Shown here: piece after piece, positions 1 to 8,302 of the stretch
Position numbering within the stretch: the stretch's first letter is position 1
How the letters are laid out: every line of letters starts with the position of its first letter
Assembly: GCF_049800955.1 (NCBI RefSeq)
Contig: NZ_JBNAGA010000001.1
Location: forward strand, 1,488,001-1,552,000
DNA from: JAKVBH01 sp049800955
GTDB lineage: Bacteria > Pseudomonadota > Alphaproteobacteria > Rhodobacterales > Rhodobacteraceae
Reading direction: 5' to 3'
DNA length: 64,000 nt
Notes under the pieces: model-generated
The model's database searches: none
What the model was told of the DNA's origin: nothing
Seen by the model: the letters and a program-made list of their open reading frames with translations, nothing else
Position numbers and translations under genes: made by a program

Positions 1-657
1 GTTCGTGAGCCCGCTGATATCTTCACCATGCAACGCCGGAATGCGGAAGGTTTGGCCCGTTTGGAAAACCGCGATGGCTGGGGTGAAAAAAGCGTCAAGA
101 AGCTTTGGCAGGCAATTGATGAAAAACGAGAAATCCCACTGGGCAGGTTCATTTTCGCCTTGGGCATTCGTCACGTCGGCGAGGCCTCGGCCAACCTGCT
201 GGCCCGGCATTTCGGATCCTGGTCTGCTTTCGAGGCCGCAGCCATCGCAGCCCATGAGCCCGGCAGCGAGGCGCGCGAGGATCTGTTGAGCGTCGACGGT
301 GTGGGCGAGGTCATGGCCAATGCTCTGACCGCGACATTCCATCAAACGGCCGAACGGGCCTCCATCGACCGGCTGGTCGCGGAGCTTGAGATCGTCGACG
401 CAGAGCAGCCTTATCAATCGGATAGCCCCGTGGCCGGCAAAACGATTGTATTTACGGGCAGCCTCGAGAAGATGACACGGGCTGAGGCCAAGGCGCGTGC
501 TGAAGCGCTTGGCGCGAAAGTGTCCGGCTCGGTCTCCGCCAAGACCACATTGCTCGTAGCCGGGCCCGGGGCCGGGTCAAAAGCGAAGAAAGCCGCCGAG
601 TTGGGAATTGAAACCCTCGACGAGGATGAATGGCTTGCCTTGATCGGTGATGCATGA
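1..657 (+). CDS. ligA: NAD-dependent DNA ligase, C-terminal part (truncated by window start)
   Basis: The frame is open from base 1 and ends in TGA, so this is the last 218 residues of a gene that begins upstream. The visible part starts in the zinc/helix-hairpin-helix region (VREPADIF, then GRFIFALGIRHVGEASA, a typical LigA HhH segment). It ends in a BRCT domain of about 75 residues (GKTIVFTGSL, then LVAGPGAGSKAKKA and a terminal DEDEW). LigA seals nicks in duplex DNA using NAD+, chiefly in replication and repair. The adenylation and OB domains lie outside the window. The stop overlaps the start of recG by 4 bases (ATGA), so the two are probably co-transcribed and translationally coupled. 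The assignment is firm; only the N-terminus is missing. Confidence 0.96.
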   Translation, partial: VREPADIFTMQRRNAEGLARLENRDGWGEKSVKKLWQAIDEKREIPLGRFIFALGIRHVGEASANLLARHFGSWSAFEAAAIAAHEPGSEAREDLLSVDGVGEVMANALTATFHQTAERASIDRLVAELEIVDAEQPYQSDSPVAGKTIVFTGSLEKMTRAEAKARAEALGAKVSGSVSAKTTLLVAGPGAGSKAKKAAELGIETLDEDEWLALIGDA

Positions 658-2744
658 CGGGGCGTCCTGAAGCGCTGTTTCCGCTCTTTTCTGATCTGGA
701 GAGCTTGCCAGCGATCGGGCCGAAGTCTGCCAGGGCGCTCGAAAACCTGCATGTGCGCGCGCCGGTCGACTTGCTCTACACATTGCCCCATGGCGTTATC
801 GACCGGCGGGTGTGCGACACGGTTGACGGGGCCGTTTTGCCCGCGACGCTGACGGTCGAAGTCACCGTGGGCGCACATCGGCCCGCTGCGCGGCGCGGGG
901 GAACATACCGCGTGAATGTCGCAGATCGTCAAATCGGGTTTCAGCTCGTGTGGTTTCGGGGCCGCTCGGAGTACCTTCAAAAACTCCTGCCCGAGGGCAG
1001 CAAACGTCTTGTATCGGGCAAGGTCGAGCTCTTCGACAATGTGCTGCAAATGGTACACCCGGATTTCGTGGTGTCTTTGGATGACGTGGGAGCGATACCG
1101 CCCTTTGAACCGATTTACCCTTTAACAGCCGGGATCACGCAAAAAGCGATGTTCAAGGCAACACAAGGCGTGCTGTCGCGGGTGCCGCATGTGCCGGAGT
1201 GGATTGATCCCACGTTGCTGGAGCGAGAGAACTGGCCGACCTGGGAGGAGGCGTTGCGCAATGCGCACCGACCGGAAGGCACCGAGCAAACCGCTGTCTC
1301 CGCACCCGCGCGGCGTAGGCTGGCTTATGATGAGGTTTTCGCCCATCAAATCACGATGGCCTTGGCGCGTCAGTCTCAAAGGGCAAAACCCGGGATATCC
1401 ACTATAGGATCAGGAGCGCTGCGCTCTCGGGTTCTGGCAGGTTTGCCCTATCGCCCGACGGGGGCGCAGGACCGCGCCATGGACGAGATTGCCGATGACA
1501 TGGCGCGCGCGCAGCGGATGAACCGCTTGCTGCAAGGCGATGTCGGCGCGGGCAAGACGCTGGTCGCATTCATGGCGCTTCTGGTGGCGGTCGAAGCGGG
1601 CGGGCAGGGCGCTCTCATGGCCCCAACGGAGATCCTCGCACGGCAACATCTTGAGAGCCTCAAGCCTCTGGCCGATGAGGCGGGCGTTGTCCTTGAGCTT
1701 TTGACGGGACGCGACAAAGGGGCTGAGCGGCGCGCCAAATTGAGCGCATTGGCGGAGGGCGACATTCAAATCCTTGTCGGCACCCATGCTGTCTTTCAGA
1801 ACGATGTAATCTTCGCGGACTTAAGGCTTGCCATTGTCGATGAGCAGCATCGGTTCGGCGTGCGCCAGCGTCTGGCTTTGGGCGAGAAAGGGCAGGCGGT
1901 GGATGTCTTGGTGATGACGGCAACGCCGATCCCACGCTCACTTGCGCTCGCGCAATATGGCGATATGGACGTCTCGATCCTTGATGAGAAGCCACCTGGA
2001 CGCAAACCGATCCAAACGGCATTGCTCTCAATTGACAAGATGGACCACCTTGTTGCTCGGTTGCGCGCCTCCGCTGAGGAGGGGCGGCAGGCCTATTGGG
2101 TTTGCCCCCTCGTCGATGAAAGCGAGGTCAGTGATCTGACGGCGGCGGAGGAACGGTTCAAACATCTGCGCGCCGTTCTGGGTGAAGGGCGGGTCGGTCT
2201 TGTTCATGGACAGATGCCGCCCGCGGAAAAAGACGCGGCCATGGCGGCCTTTCAAGCGGGCGAGACTTCGGTGCTGGTGGCCACCACCGTGATCGAAGTA
2301 GGTGTGAACGTGCCCAACGCGACGATCATGATCATTGAGCGGGCAGAGACCTTCGGCCTTGCTCAATTGCATCAGTTGCGCGGCCGCGTGGGGCGGGGCG
2401 ACCAGGCGTCGACGTGTATGTTGCTTTACAAGGCACCCCTGGGCGAGAGCGGGCAAAAGAGATTGGAAACCCTGCGCGAGACCGAGGACGGTTTTCGCAT
2501 CTCGGAGGTCGATCTGGAAATGCGCGGCGCGGGCGACATGATCGGGACAGCGCAATCCGGCTTGCCGCGCTTCCGCGTGGCTGATCTGGAAGGTCAGCCC
2601 GGTTTGATGGCGCTGGCACAATCCGATGCACGAAACCTGCTCTCGAAAGATCCCACGTTGGACACAACCCGCGGCGAAGCCGTTCGGCATTTGCTCTGGC
2701 TCATGCGACAAGACGAATCGATTCGTTTGATTTCAGTGGGTTAG
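654..2744 (+). CDS. recG: ATP-dependent DNA helicase RecG
   Basis: 696 residues, the usual RecG length. The N-terminal wedge/OB region (about 1-200) is followed by two RecA-like helicase lobes. Walker A GDVGAGKT is at about residue 295 and the DEQH box (DEQHRFGVRQR) at about 396. TATPIPRSLA follows as motif III, and QLHQLRGRVGRG as motif VI. RecG remodels stalled replication forks and Holliday junctions by branch migration. The start overlaps the ligA stop (ATGA). It is followed by a LexA-boxed small gene but appears to belong to the upstream ligA unit. Assignment firm. Confidence 0.97.
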   Translation: MTGRPEALFPLFSDLESLPAIGPKSARALENLHVRAPVDLLYTLPHGVIDRRVCDTVDGAVLPATLTVEVTVGAHRPAARRGGTYRVNVADRQIGFQLVWFRGRSEYLQKLLPEGSKRLVSGKVELFDNVLQMVHPDFVVSLDDVGAIPPFEPIYPLTAGITQKAMFKATQGVLSRVPHVPEWIDPTLLERENWPTWEEALRNAHRPEGTEQTAVSAPARRRLAYDEVFAHQITMALARQSQRAKPGISTIGSGALRSRVLAGLPYRPTGAQDRAMDEIADDMARAQRMNRLLQGDVGAGKTLVAFMALLVAVEAGGQGALMAPTEILARQHLESLKPLADEAGVVLELLTGRDKGAERRAKLSALAEGDIQILVGTHAVFQNDVIFADLRLAIVDEQHRFGVRQRLALGEKGQAVDVLVMTATPIPRSLALAQYGDMDVSILDEKPPGRKPIQTALLSIDKMDHLVARLRASAEEGRQAYWVCPLVDESEVSDLTAAEERFKHLRAVLGEGRVGLVHGQMPPAEKDAAMAAFQAGETSVLVATTVIEVGVNVPNATIMIIERAETFGLAQLHQLRGRVGRGDQASTCMLLYKAPLGESGQKRLETLRETEDGFRISEVDLEMRGAGDMIGTAQSGLPRFRVADLEGQPGLMALAQSDARNLLSKDPTLDTTRGEAVRHLLWLMRQDESIRLISVG

Positions 2745-2772
2745 CGAATCGGCGTGCATTTTGTTCGCAGAT

Positions 2773-2787
2773 GTTCTTAAAAAGTTC
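2773..2787 (+). promoter_or_regulatory. LexA (SOS) box, alphaproteobacterial type
   Basis: GTTC (2773-2776), seven bases TTAAAAA, then GTTC (2784-2787): an exact match to the direct-repeat SOS box GTTC-N7-GTTC known for LexA of alphaproteobacteria. It lies 29 bases upstream of the small ORF at 2817, where a repressor would block its promoter. A third GTTC at 2763 is spaced by six bases and does not fit the consensus. Confidence 0.72.
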
Positions 2788-2816
2788 TTTACACATCGTG
2801 AAGAAAATGAGAACAA

Positions 2817-2975
2817 ATGAGCAACGAGAACATCGACAGACAGGTAGCCACCATGATCGCCACACTCCGCTCCACTGCCCGACGCAACTCCGCGACGCTG
2901 ATCGAGGATGCACTTGGAGCAACGGCGCTCGTTGTGACCCTGGTTGCCGGTCTGCACCTGCCGATGATCTTCTAG
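2817..2975 (+). CDS. Small SOS-associated membrane peptide, unknown function
   Basis: A 52-residue ORF, MSNENIDRQV to HLPMIF, with a basic, Arg-rich middle (about 18-24) and a hydrophobic C-terminal stretch (about 33-52) long enough for one membrane span. A start at the inner ATG at 2853 (residue 13), preceded by ACAGG, would give 40 residues and cannot be excluded. It sits directly behind a perfect LexA box and is closed by a strong terminator at 3094, so it forms its own transcription unit. Size, topology and SOS box recall the Caulobacter division inhibitors SidA and DidA, but I see no sequence identity that proves homology. Function is unknown; a role in halting division after DNA damage is inference. 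Confidence 0.6.
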   Translation: MSNENIDRQVATMIATLRSTARRNSATLIEDALGATALVVTLVAGLHLPMIF

Positions 2976-3093
2976 AGTTTCTGCCTGCAATCGGACCTCG
3001 CACGTATTCCCAACCACGCGTGCACCGTCTGAACACTGCCTGTTCCCCGGGGCTGCCTCACTTGCCCTATCCGGTCCGTTGATTGCATACCTC

Positions 3094-3130
3094 GCCGCGC
3101 TCCTGCCAGAGCGCGGCTTTTTTCTTTTGT
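3094..3130 (+). terminator. Rho-independent terminator of the small SOS gene
   Basis: Perfect 9-bp stem GCCGCGCTC / GAGCGCGGC (3094-3102 with 3109-3117), 6-base loop, then a T-rich tail (TTTTTTTCTTTTG). It ends the transcript of the small ORF at 2817-2975 before the convergent gene at 3142. Confidence 0.85.
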
Positions 3131-3141
3131 AACGCGTCTGC

Positions 3142-3588
3142 TCAGCCGGCCTTGGCGAGAGCTTCTTCACAGGCCTCCGCAGTTGCCTCAACCGCGAGCA
3201 AAATCGACGCGTGACGGTTTTTGTAATCGCGCGCGGGCTCCAACACCTCATAGCCGTCAAACGGCGCATCGGGTACGGGACCCCCGGATTTCAGCATGGC
3301 GCGCAGGGCATCCCGCAACGCATGAATTTCCGCCGGTGTCCGCCCGATCACGGCGCCGCCCAGCACGGCAGCGGCCGATTGGCCAAGCGCGCAGGCTTTG
3401 ACGTCTTGCGCGAACTCCGCAATGCGGCCCTCTCGCATGCTGACATCCACCGTCACGGCCGAGCCGCACAGAGGCGAGCGTTTTTTGACGCGGGCCTGGG
3501 GTGCCTCCAGCTGGCCTTGATGCGGGATATCCGCGGCCAGAGCCAGAATGCGGGCGGAGTAAAGTTTGATCAGATCGGTCTCGGCCAT
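3142..3588 (-). CDS. SufU/IscU-like iron-sulfur cluster assembly scaffold, atypical
   Basis: 148 residues with the NifU N-terminal/IscU fold signature: SPLCGSAV around Cys41, KACALGQSAAAVL around Cys66 and NRHASILLAV near residue 125. Classical U-type scaffolds carry a third cluster-ligating Cys in the last motif (R-x-x-C); here that position reads R-H-A-S (Ser128), with a lone Cys140 in the tail. IscU-family proteins receive sulfur from a cysteine desulfurase and build a nascent Fe-S cluster. The loss of the third ligand makes scaffold activity uncertain, and a sulfur-transfer role is equally possible. It is divergent from hisI with only about 68 bases between them. Family assignment is good; exact role is not. 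Confidence 0.82.
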   Translation of the reverse strand: MAETDLIKLYSARILALAADIPHQGQLEAPQARVKKRSPLCGSAVTVDVSMREGRIAEFAQDVKACALGQSAAAVLGGAVIGRTPAEIHALRDALRAMLKSGGPVPDAPFDGYEVLEPARDYKNRHASILLAVEATAEACEEALAKAG

Positions 3589-3656
3589 GTCTTTTCCTCG
3601 AACGTGCTCTCCCCTAGATAGGACTGGTCACGCGTCCTGCCAAAGGAAAACTCACG

Positions 3657-4010
3657 ATGCGCTTCGATCCTGCGACTTTGGTCTATAATGAGGCGGGCCT
3701 GATCCCCGCGATTGCCCAATCCGAGGCCGGTGAGGTCTTGATGATGGCATGGATGAACGCGGAGGCTGTGGCGCAAACGCTTGCGACACGCAAGGTCACC
3801 TATTGGAGTCGGTCGCGGCAGGCGTTCTGGATCAAGGGCGAGAGCAGTGGACATAGCCAGCGACTCATTGATCTGCGCGTGGATTGTGATCGGGATTGCC
3901 TGCTCGCGATTGTGGAGCAGGAAGGGCCTGCCTGCCACACCAATCGCAGGTCATGCTTTTACACCTCGGTTCTGGATGGCGAAGAGGAGTTGATGGCGCC
4001 GATGGTCTAG
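3657..4010 (+). CDS. hisI: Phosphoribosyl-AMP cyclohydrolase HisI
   Basis: 117 residues, matching stand-alone HisI enzymes (no HisE fusion). Typical blocks are GEVLMMAWMNAEA, VTYWSRSRQ, KGESSGHSQ and the metal-binding core DCDRDCLL followed by GPACHTNRRSCFY, which supplies the Mg-binding Asp and Zn-binding Cys residues. The enzyme opens the purine ring of PR-AMP in histidine biosynthesis (cytoplasmic). The start is supported by AAGGAAA 9 bases upstream. It is monocistronic here and convergent with gluQ. Confidence 0.96.
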   Translation: MRFDPATLVYNEAGLIPAIAQSEAGEVLMMAWMNAEAVAQTLATRKVTYWSRSRQAFWIKGESSGHSQRLIDLRVDCDRDCLLAIVEQEGPACHTNRRSCFYTSVLDGEEELMAPMV

Positions 4011-4063
4011 CCCCTAGCCAGTCTCAGTCGCGCGCTCGAACGGACGGGGCTCACAGACAGGGC

Positions 4064-4903
4064 TCACAGGCCAACCATGGCGCGGATATCCTGAGGAGTT
4101 TTGCCCTCGGCGCGATACGTCGCAATGGCCCGCGCATCATCTCGTTTGGCAAGGCGTTTGCCCGCCTCATCCCGGATGAGGTCGTGATGAAGGTAGAGCG
4201 GCGTCTCATACCCAAGCAAGGATTGCAGGAAAACCTGCACATGCGTGGCTTCAAAGAGATCCGCACCCCGGATCACATGGGTCACACCGTCCATCGCATC
4301 ATCGAAAACAATGGCGAGATTGTAGGACGCGGCCATATTGGCCCGCGCAAGAACCGGATCACCCACCAATGTGCGCATGGCTGCCAGAGAGACGCTGTGG
4401 CTCCCCGCATGCAATGGGCCCAGCTCTTTAAAGGTCGTGGGATTAATCCCATTCAGCTTGTCGAGATTCAGCCGCAGCGCATCGGTGGGTTGGCGGCTCT
4501 GCATGGCACGGGCCCGGCAGGTTCCGGGGTAGATCGGCCCGTCTGGGCCAAATTGTGCAACACCTTCCTGCGGTGCAGAAGCGGCGGCCTGAATGTCCCG
4601 TCGTTTGCACGAACACGGATAGACCGCAGCCGTTTGCCCATGCAGTTGCACGATCATCGATGTGTAATGCGCAAAACGCTGGGATTGGCAAATGGGGGGA
4701 TTGTCCCACGTCAGGCCAAGCCAAGCGAGATCATCGTAGATTTGTGTTTCCCAATGGGGGCGGCTGCGTGAGGCATCGAGATCATCGATACGGAGCAGGA
4801 AGCGACCGCCTGCGGCACGGGCCATATCATGGGCCAGAAGAGCCGAATAGGCATGGCCCAGGTGCAGCGGGCCCGTGGGCGAGGGCGCGAACCGCGTGAT
4901 CAC
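4064..4903 (-). CDS. gluQ: Glutamyl-Q tRNA(Asp) synthetase (GluQRS)
   Basis: 279 residues: the catalytic core of a glutamyl-tRNA synthetase without an anticodon-binding domain. The start is GTG, leading directly into RFAPSPTG and the class-I HIGH-type motif HLGHAY. A KMSKS-like motif reads KRLAKRDDAR near the C-terminus. A Cys cluster PCSCKRRD, with a later Cys in YPGTCRA, forms the zinc site usual for this family. GluQRS attaches glutamate to queuosine at the wobble position of tRNA(Asp). The start GTGA overlaps the stop of the upstream methyltransferase gene, indicating an operon. Confidence 0.94.
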   Translation of the reverse strand: MITRFAPSPTGPLHLGHAYSALLAHDMARAAGGRFLLRIDDLDASRSRPHWETQIYDDLAWLGLTWDNPPICQSQRFAHYTSMIVQLHGQTAAVYPCSCKRRDIQAAASAPQEGVAQFGPDGPIYPGTCRARAMQSRQPTDALRLNLDKLNGINPTTFKELGPLHAGSHSVSLAAMRTLVGDPVLARANMAASYNLAIVFDDAMDGVTHVIRGADLFEATHVQVFLQSLLGYETPLYLHHDLIRDEAGKRLAKRDDARAIATYRAEGKTPQDIRAMVGL

Positions 4904-5520
4904 AGCCGGCGCAGCACCAAAACGTCAGAGTGCATATCAGTATCGTCCAGGTGAGGCCCATGTTCGCGAAAGACCTGCTCGACCGCACCTTCCTCGATAT
5001 GTTGAGCGAGCCGCGCGTCATAGCCGCCGTGTTCCAGCGTGGGATCGTTGAATGACATGGCGAGATAGTCGCCCGCGTTCAGCGCGGCCATCAGGATATC
5101 CATGGTCTCCGGCGGGGCTGCGCCCAGACTGACAACACCGGTGGCCACCACAGCCTTGTATTGACCGACACGCACCTCGAGTGCGCCGGGCGGGCTGAGC
5201 CAGAGCTTCTTGTAGATGCGTTTTGGCGCGGCCTTGTCGAGCATCATCGCGGTAATGTCGGTCCCATGCACATTCTCGATGCCGATCTCGCGCAGGGCGG
5301 CGCCCGAAATGCCTGTGCCACATCCGAAATCCAGAACCGGGCGCGCGTCTTGCGCGTCCAGAAAAGGCACTAGCGCGGCTGCGATCCGCTTGGGCGTATG
5401 ATACCCGCGCGCGGTCACGTCCGCGTCATACCTGTCCGCCCAATCGGTATAGACCTCGATCGTCTCCTCTACGGGGCGTTCTGTCCATAGCTGGGGTTTG
5501 AGCACATCTTTTTCGGTCAT
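4900..5520 (-). CDS. Class I SAM-dependent methyltransferase
   Basis: 206 residues. Motif I is VLDFGCGTGISG at about residue 62, followed by the acidic post-I segment VHGTDITAMML; later VVATGVVSLG and LAMSFNDPTLE complete a Rossmann-type methyltransferase. The N-terminal TDWADRYDADV is typical of small-molecule methyltransferases in this order. The substrate cannot be told from sequence. It is the first gene of a two-gene reverse-strand unit with gluQ (4-base overlap), but tRNA modification is only a guess from context. Confidence 0.85.
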   Translation of the reverse strand: MTEKDVLKPQLWTERPVEETIEVYTDWADRYDADVTARGYHTPKRIAAALVPFLDAQDARPVLDFGCGTGISGAALREIGIENVHGTDITAMMLDKAAPKRIYKKLWLSPPGALEVRVGQYKAVVATGVVSLGAAPPETMDILMAALNAGDYLAMSFNDPTLEHGGYDARLAQHIEEGAVEQVFREHGPHLDDTDMHSDVLVLRRL

Positions 5521-5636
5521 ATCACCGTCCTATAGCACTTCGCGAAAAACATGGATCAAGAAAACACGGCCAAGCAACTGCTTTTTCGTGAAGCTCACTG
5601 TATCAGGTTTCCGTCGACATGCTTTAGCGCTCAGGC

Positions 5637-6992
5637 TTATGCCGCGTCCAGTGCCGATGCGCCAAGCCACGCGGTCCAGGCAGCCTTGGCGCGATCTGTA
5701 TAGGCCTTGTAGCGATCCTTGCGCCCGCGCCGACCGCCTTTGAGGCCATCGACCGGTCGGAAGAGGCCGAAATTGACATTCATGGGCTGAAACGTCTTGG
5801 CGTCCGCACCGCCTGTAATGTGGTGGATGAGCGCCCCCATGGCGCTGTCCTGTGGCACATCAGGCAGATGTTGCCCCAGGATGTCCGCCGCCGCCATGCG
5901 GCCTGCGAGAAGGCCCATGGCCGCACTCTCGACATATCCCTCAACACCAGTGATCTGGCCTGCGAAGCGAATATGGGGCCTCGATTTCAGGCGCATCTGA
6001 TCATCCAGTAGCGTCGGCGAGTTGAGAAACGTGTTGCGATGAATGCCGCCCAACCGCGCAAAGCGTGCCTCCTCCAGCCCCGGGATCATGCGCAAGACCT
6101 CCGTCTGCGCGCCGTATTTCATCTTGGTCTGAAAGCCCACAATGTTGAACAATGTGCCAAGCGCGTTGTCGCGGCGCAGCTGGACGACGGCATGGGCTTT
6201 GACATCCGGCTGATGCGGGTTGGTCAGCCCAACTGGTTTCATGGGCCCGTGGCGCAGGGTCTCGCGGCCACGCTCCGCCATGACCTCGATGGGCAGGCAG
6301 CCGTCGAAATACCCCGCCGTTTCGCCTTCTTTGAACTCGGTCTTGTCTGCCGCCAGAAGCGCGTCAATGAAGGCCTCGTATTGGTCGCGATCCATCGGGC
6401 AATTGAGATAGGCGGTGCGCTCTTCCTCGGTCTCGCCCTTGTCATACCGCGATTGCATCCATGCCTTCGACATGTCGATGCTCTCGGCATAGATAATGGG
6501 CGCAATGGCATCGAAGAAGGCAAGCGATTCAGATCCTGTTTCCGCCTGAATGGCCTGGGCCAGCGCACCGGAGGTGAGGGGGCCCGTCGCGATGATCCAA
6601 TGCCCGTCTGAGGGCAGCGCAGAGATCTCGCCATATTCGACGCTAATGCGAGGATGGGCCATGATCTTGTCCGTCACACCTTGCGCGAAGGCCTCGCGAT
6701 CCACCGCAAGCGCGCCACCTGCGGGCAGCCTGTGTGTGTCACCCATGGACATGATCAGCCCGCCCGCCGCGCGCATTTCCCAATGCAACAGACCAACCGC
6801 GTTTTGCTCATCATCGTCGGAGCGGAAGGAATTGGAGCACACCATTTCGCCCAGCAATCCGGTTTGATGGGCAAAGGTCTCGACCTTCGGCCGCATCTCA
6901 TGCAGGACAACGTCAACGCCCATATTGGCCGCTTGCCAGGCTGCTTCGCTCCCGGCCATGCCGCCGCCGATGATATGCAATGTCTGTGTCAT
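5637..6992 (-). CDS. trmFO: Methylenetetrahydrofolate-tRNA-(uracil-5-)-methyltransferase TrmFO
   Basis: 451 residues. The N-terminal FAD-binding fold reads IIGGGMAGSEAAWQ and is followed by VVLHEMRP. The family block YLNCPMDRDQYEAF contains a conserved Cys, and ITGVEGYVESAAMGLLAGRMAA near the C-terminus is the second FAD-contacting motif. TrmFO forms m5U54 in the T-loop of tRNA using methylene-THF and FADH2. Start ATG at 6992; monocistronic, with a gap of 116 bases to the methyltransferase downstream. Confidence 0.96.
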   Translation of the reverse strand: MTQTLHIIGGGMAGSEAAWQAANMGVDVVLHEMRPKVETFAHQTGLLGEMVCSNSFRSDDDEQNAVGLLHWEMRAAGGLIMSMGDTHRLPAGGALAVDREAFAQGVTDKIMAHPRISVEYGEISALPSDGHWIIATGPLTSGALAQAIQAETGSESLAFFDAIAPIIYAESIDMSKAWMQSRYDKGETEEERTAYLNCPMDRDQYEAFIDALLAADKTEFKEGETAGYFDGCLPIEVMAERGRETLRHGPMKPVGLTNPHQPDVKAHAVVQLRRDNALGTLFNIVGFQTKMKYGAQTEVLRMIPGLEEARFARLGGIHRNTFLNSPTLLDDQMRLKSRPHIRFAGQITGVEGYVESAAMGLLAGRMAAADILGQHLPDVPQDSAMGALIHHITGGADAKTFQPMNVNFGLFRPVDGLKGGRRGRKDRYKAYTDRAKAAWTAWLGASALDAA

Positions 6993-7032
6993 GATGTGCC
7001 AGATAGCGGCGCGGGGCCGCGTTGAAAAGGGC

Positions 7033-7818
7033 TCACGCTTGCCAGTTGGGCGGGCGTTTCTCCAAAAAGGCGTTTATCCCTTCATCGGTGTCGCTGAGCG
7101 CCATGTTTTCAACCATGACTTGCCCGGTGTAGGCATAGGCGGCATCGAGATCCATCTCTGCCTGACGGTAGAAGGCTTCCTTGCCGATGCGCACGGCCGC
7201 GCCGAGTTTGGCCGCGATGGTCTCAGCCAAATCCTGTGTCTGCGCGGCAAGATCTTCAGGCGGGACCACGCGGTTGATCAGCCCCACCTCACGGGCTTCC
7301 TCCGCCTCCATGAAACTGCCCGTCGTCAGCAGCTCAAAGGCGCGCTTGCGTGGAATATTGCGCGACAGGGCCACCATGGGGGTCGAACAGAAGAGGCCGA
7401 TATTCACGCCGTTTACGCCAAACCGCGTCCCCTGCGCCGCAACGGCCAGATCGGAGGACGCCACCATTTGGCAGCCTGCCGCCGTAGCAATGCCGTGCAC
7501 TTGCGTGATGACGGGTTGCGGCAGGCGCGTGAGCCCTGTCATGACCGAGGCGCAGCGCTCAAACAGATCGGCAAAATACGCGCTGCCGCCATCTTCGGCT
7601 TGTCGGCCTGCCTGCATCTGTTTCAGGTCATGACCCGCGCAAAAGGCCTTGCCTGCGCCGGAAATCACAACCACCCGCGTGTCGCGATCGGCACCAAGCG
7701 CATCAATCTGTTCCTGAAACGCGGCCAGCATTTCATCGGAGAGCGCATTGAGCCGCTCAGGGGCATTCATATGCAGATGCGCGATGCCGCCTGCGTCGTG
7801 ACGTTCCAGAAGTGCCAT
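7033..7818 (-). CDS. Enoyl-CoA hydratase/isomerase family protein
   Basis: 261 residues from the ATG at 7818, chosen because GGGAGA lies just upstream and MALLERHD is a natural N-terminus; the reading frame stays open further upstream but lacks a ribosome site. Crotonase-fold signatures are GAGKAFCAGHDLKQM (oxyanion region) and HGIATAAGCQMVASSDLAVA, followed by GLFCSTPMVALSRNI. The last block resembles ECHDC3-type proteins, so classical beta-oxidation hydratase activity is not assured. It lies divergent to a hotdog thioesterase 55 bases away, suggesting joint acyl-CoA handling. Confidence 0.88.
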   Translation of the reverse strand: MALLERHDAGGIAHLHMNAPERLNALSDEMLAAFQEQIDALGADRDTRVVVISGAGKAFCAGHDLKQMQAGRQAEDGGSAYFADLFERCASVMTGLTRLPQPVITQVHGIATAAGCQMVASSDLAVAAQGTRFGVNGVNIGLFCSTPMVALSRNIPRKRAFELLTTGSFMEAEEAREVGLINRVVPPEDLAAQTQDLAETIAAKLGAAVRIGKEAFYRQAEMDLDAAYAYTGQVMVENMALSDTDEGINAFLEKRPPNWQA

Positions 7819-7873
7819 CTTGTTCTCCCGTGATTTGCCGTGCAGCTTAGCCGCAATGCGTGAGGAGGCAAGA

Positions 7874-8302
7874 ATGACGCTCAAATTAACCATTCCCGAG
7901 ATGGCGGCGTATCTTGATGAGGTGTTCCCCCAGGTTGCGGGGATGTTCGGCATCGATGCCATGGACGAAGACCTGCTGGTGATGCGTCTGCATGCAAATG
8001 AGAGCCATCTGCGCCCCGGCGGGACGGTCTCTGGCCCCGCGATGTTTTCCCTGGCGGATGTAGCCGCCTATGTGGCGACAATGGCGCGGATCGGGCGCGA
8101 GGCATTGACCGTGACGACCCATTGCTCGATCGACTTCATGCGTAAGCCCGAAGCGGAGCGGGATGTCATTGCCCATGCGCGGGTGCTCAAGATCGGGCGC
8201 AGTTTAAGCGTGACGGACGTGTTGCTCTTCTCGGAAGGTTCGAATGCGCCAGTGGCCCATGCGTCGCTGACCTATGCAATCCCGCCCCGTAAATCGGCCT
8301 AG
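7874..8302 (+). CDS. PaaI-type hotdog-fold acyl-CoA thioesterase
   Basis: 142 residues from the ATG at 7874, which has a near-perfect ribosome site (TGAGGAGG). The hotdog core contains RPGGTVSGPAMFSLADVAAY, with the Asp typical of PaaI/YbgC-like thioesterases, then THCSIDFMRKP and ADVLKIGRSLS-like strands. Probably hydrolyses short or aromatic acyl-CoA esters in the cytoplasm; substrate unknown. Divergent from the crotonase-family gene, and its last bases overlap the convergent glycosyltransferase. Confidence 0.87.
   Translation: MTLKLTIPEMAAYLDEVFPQVAGMFGIDAMDEDLLVMRLHANESHLRPGGTVSGPAMFSLADVAAYVATMARIGREALTVTTHCSIDFMRKPEAERDVIAHARVLKIGRSLSVTDVLLFSEGSNAPVAHASLTYAIPPRKSA

Noticed and set aside
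2763..2776. Second LexA half-site pair (GTTC-N6-GTTC), and GAAC-N13-GAAC at 2811-2831
   Set aside because: The spacings of 6 and 13 do not fit the N7 rule; only the 2773-2787 pair does.
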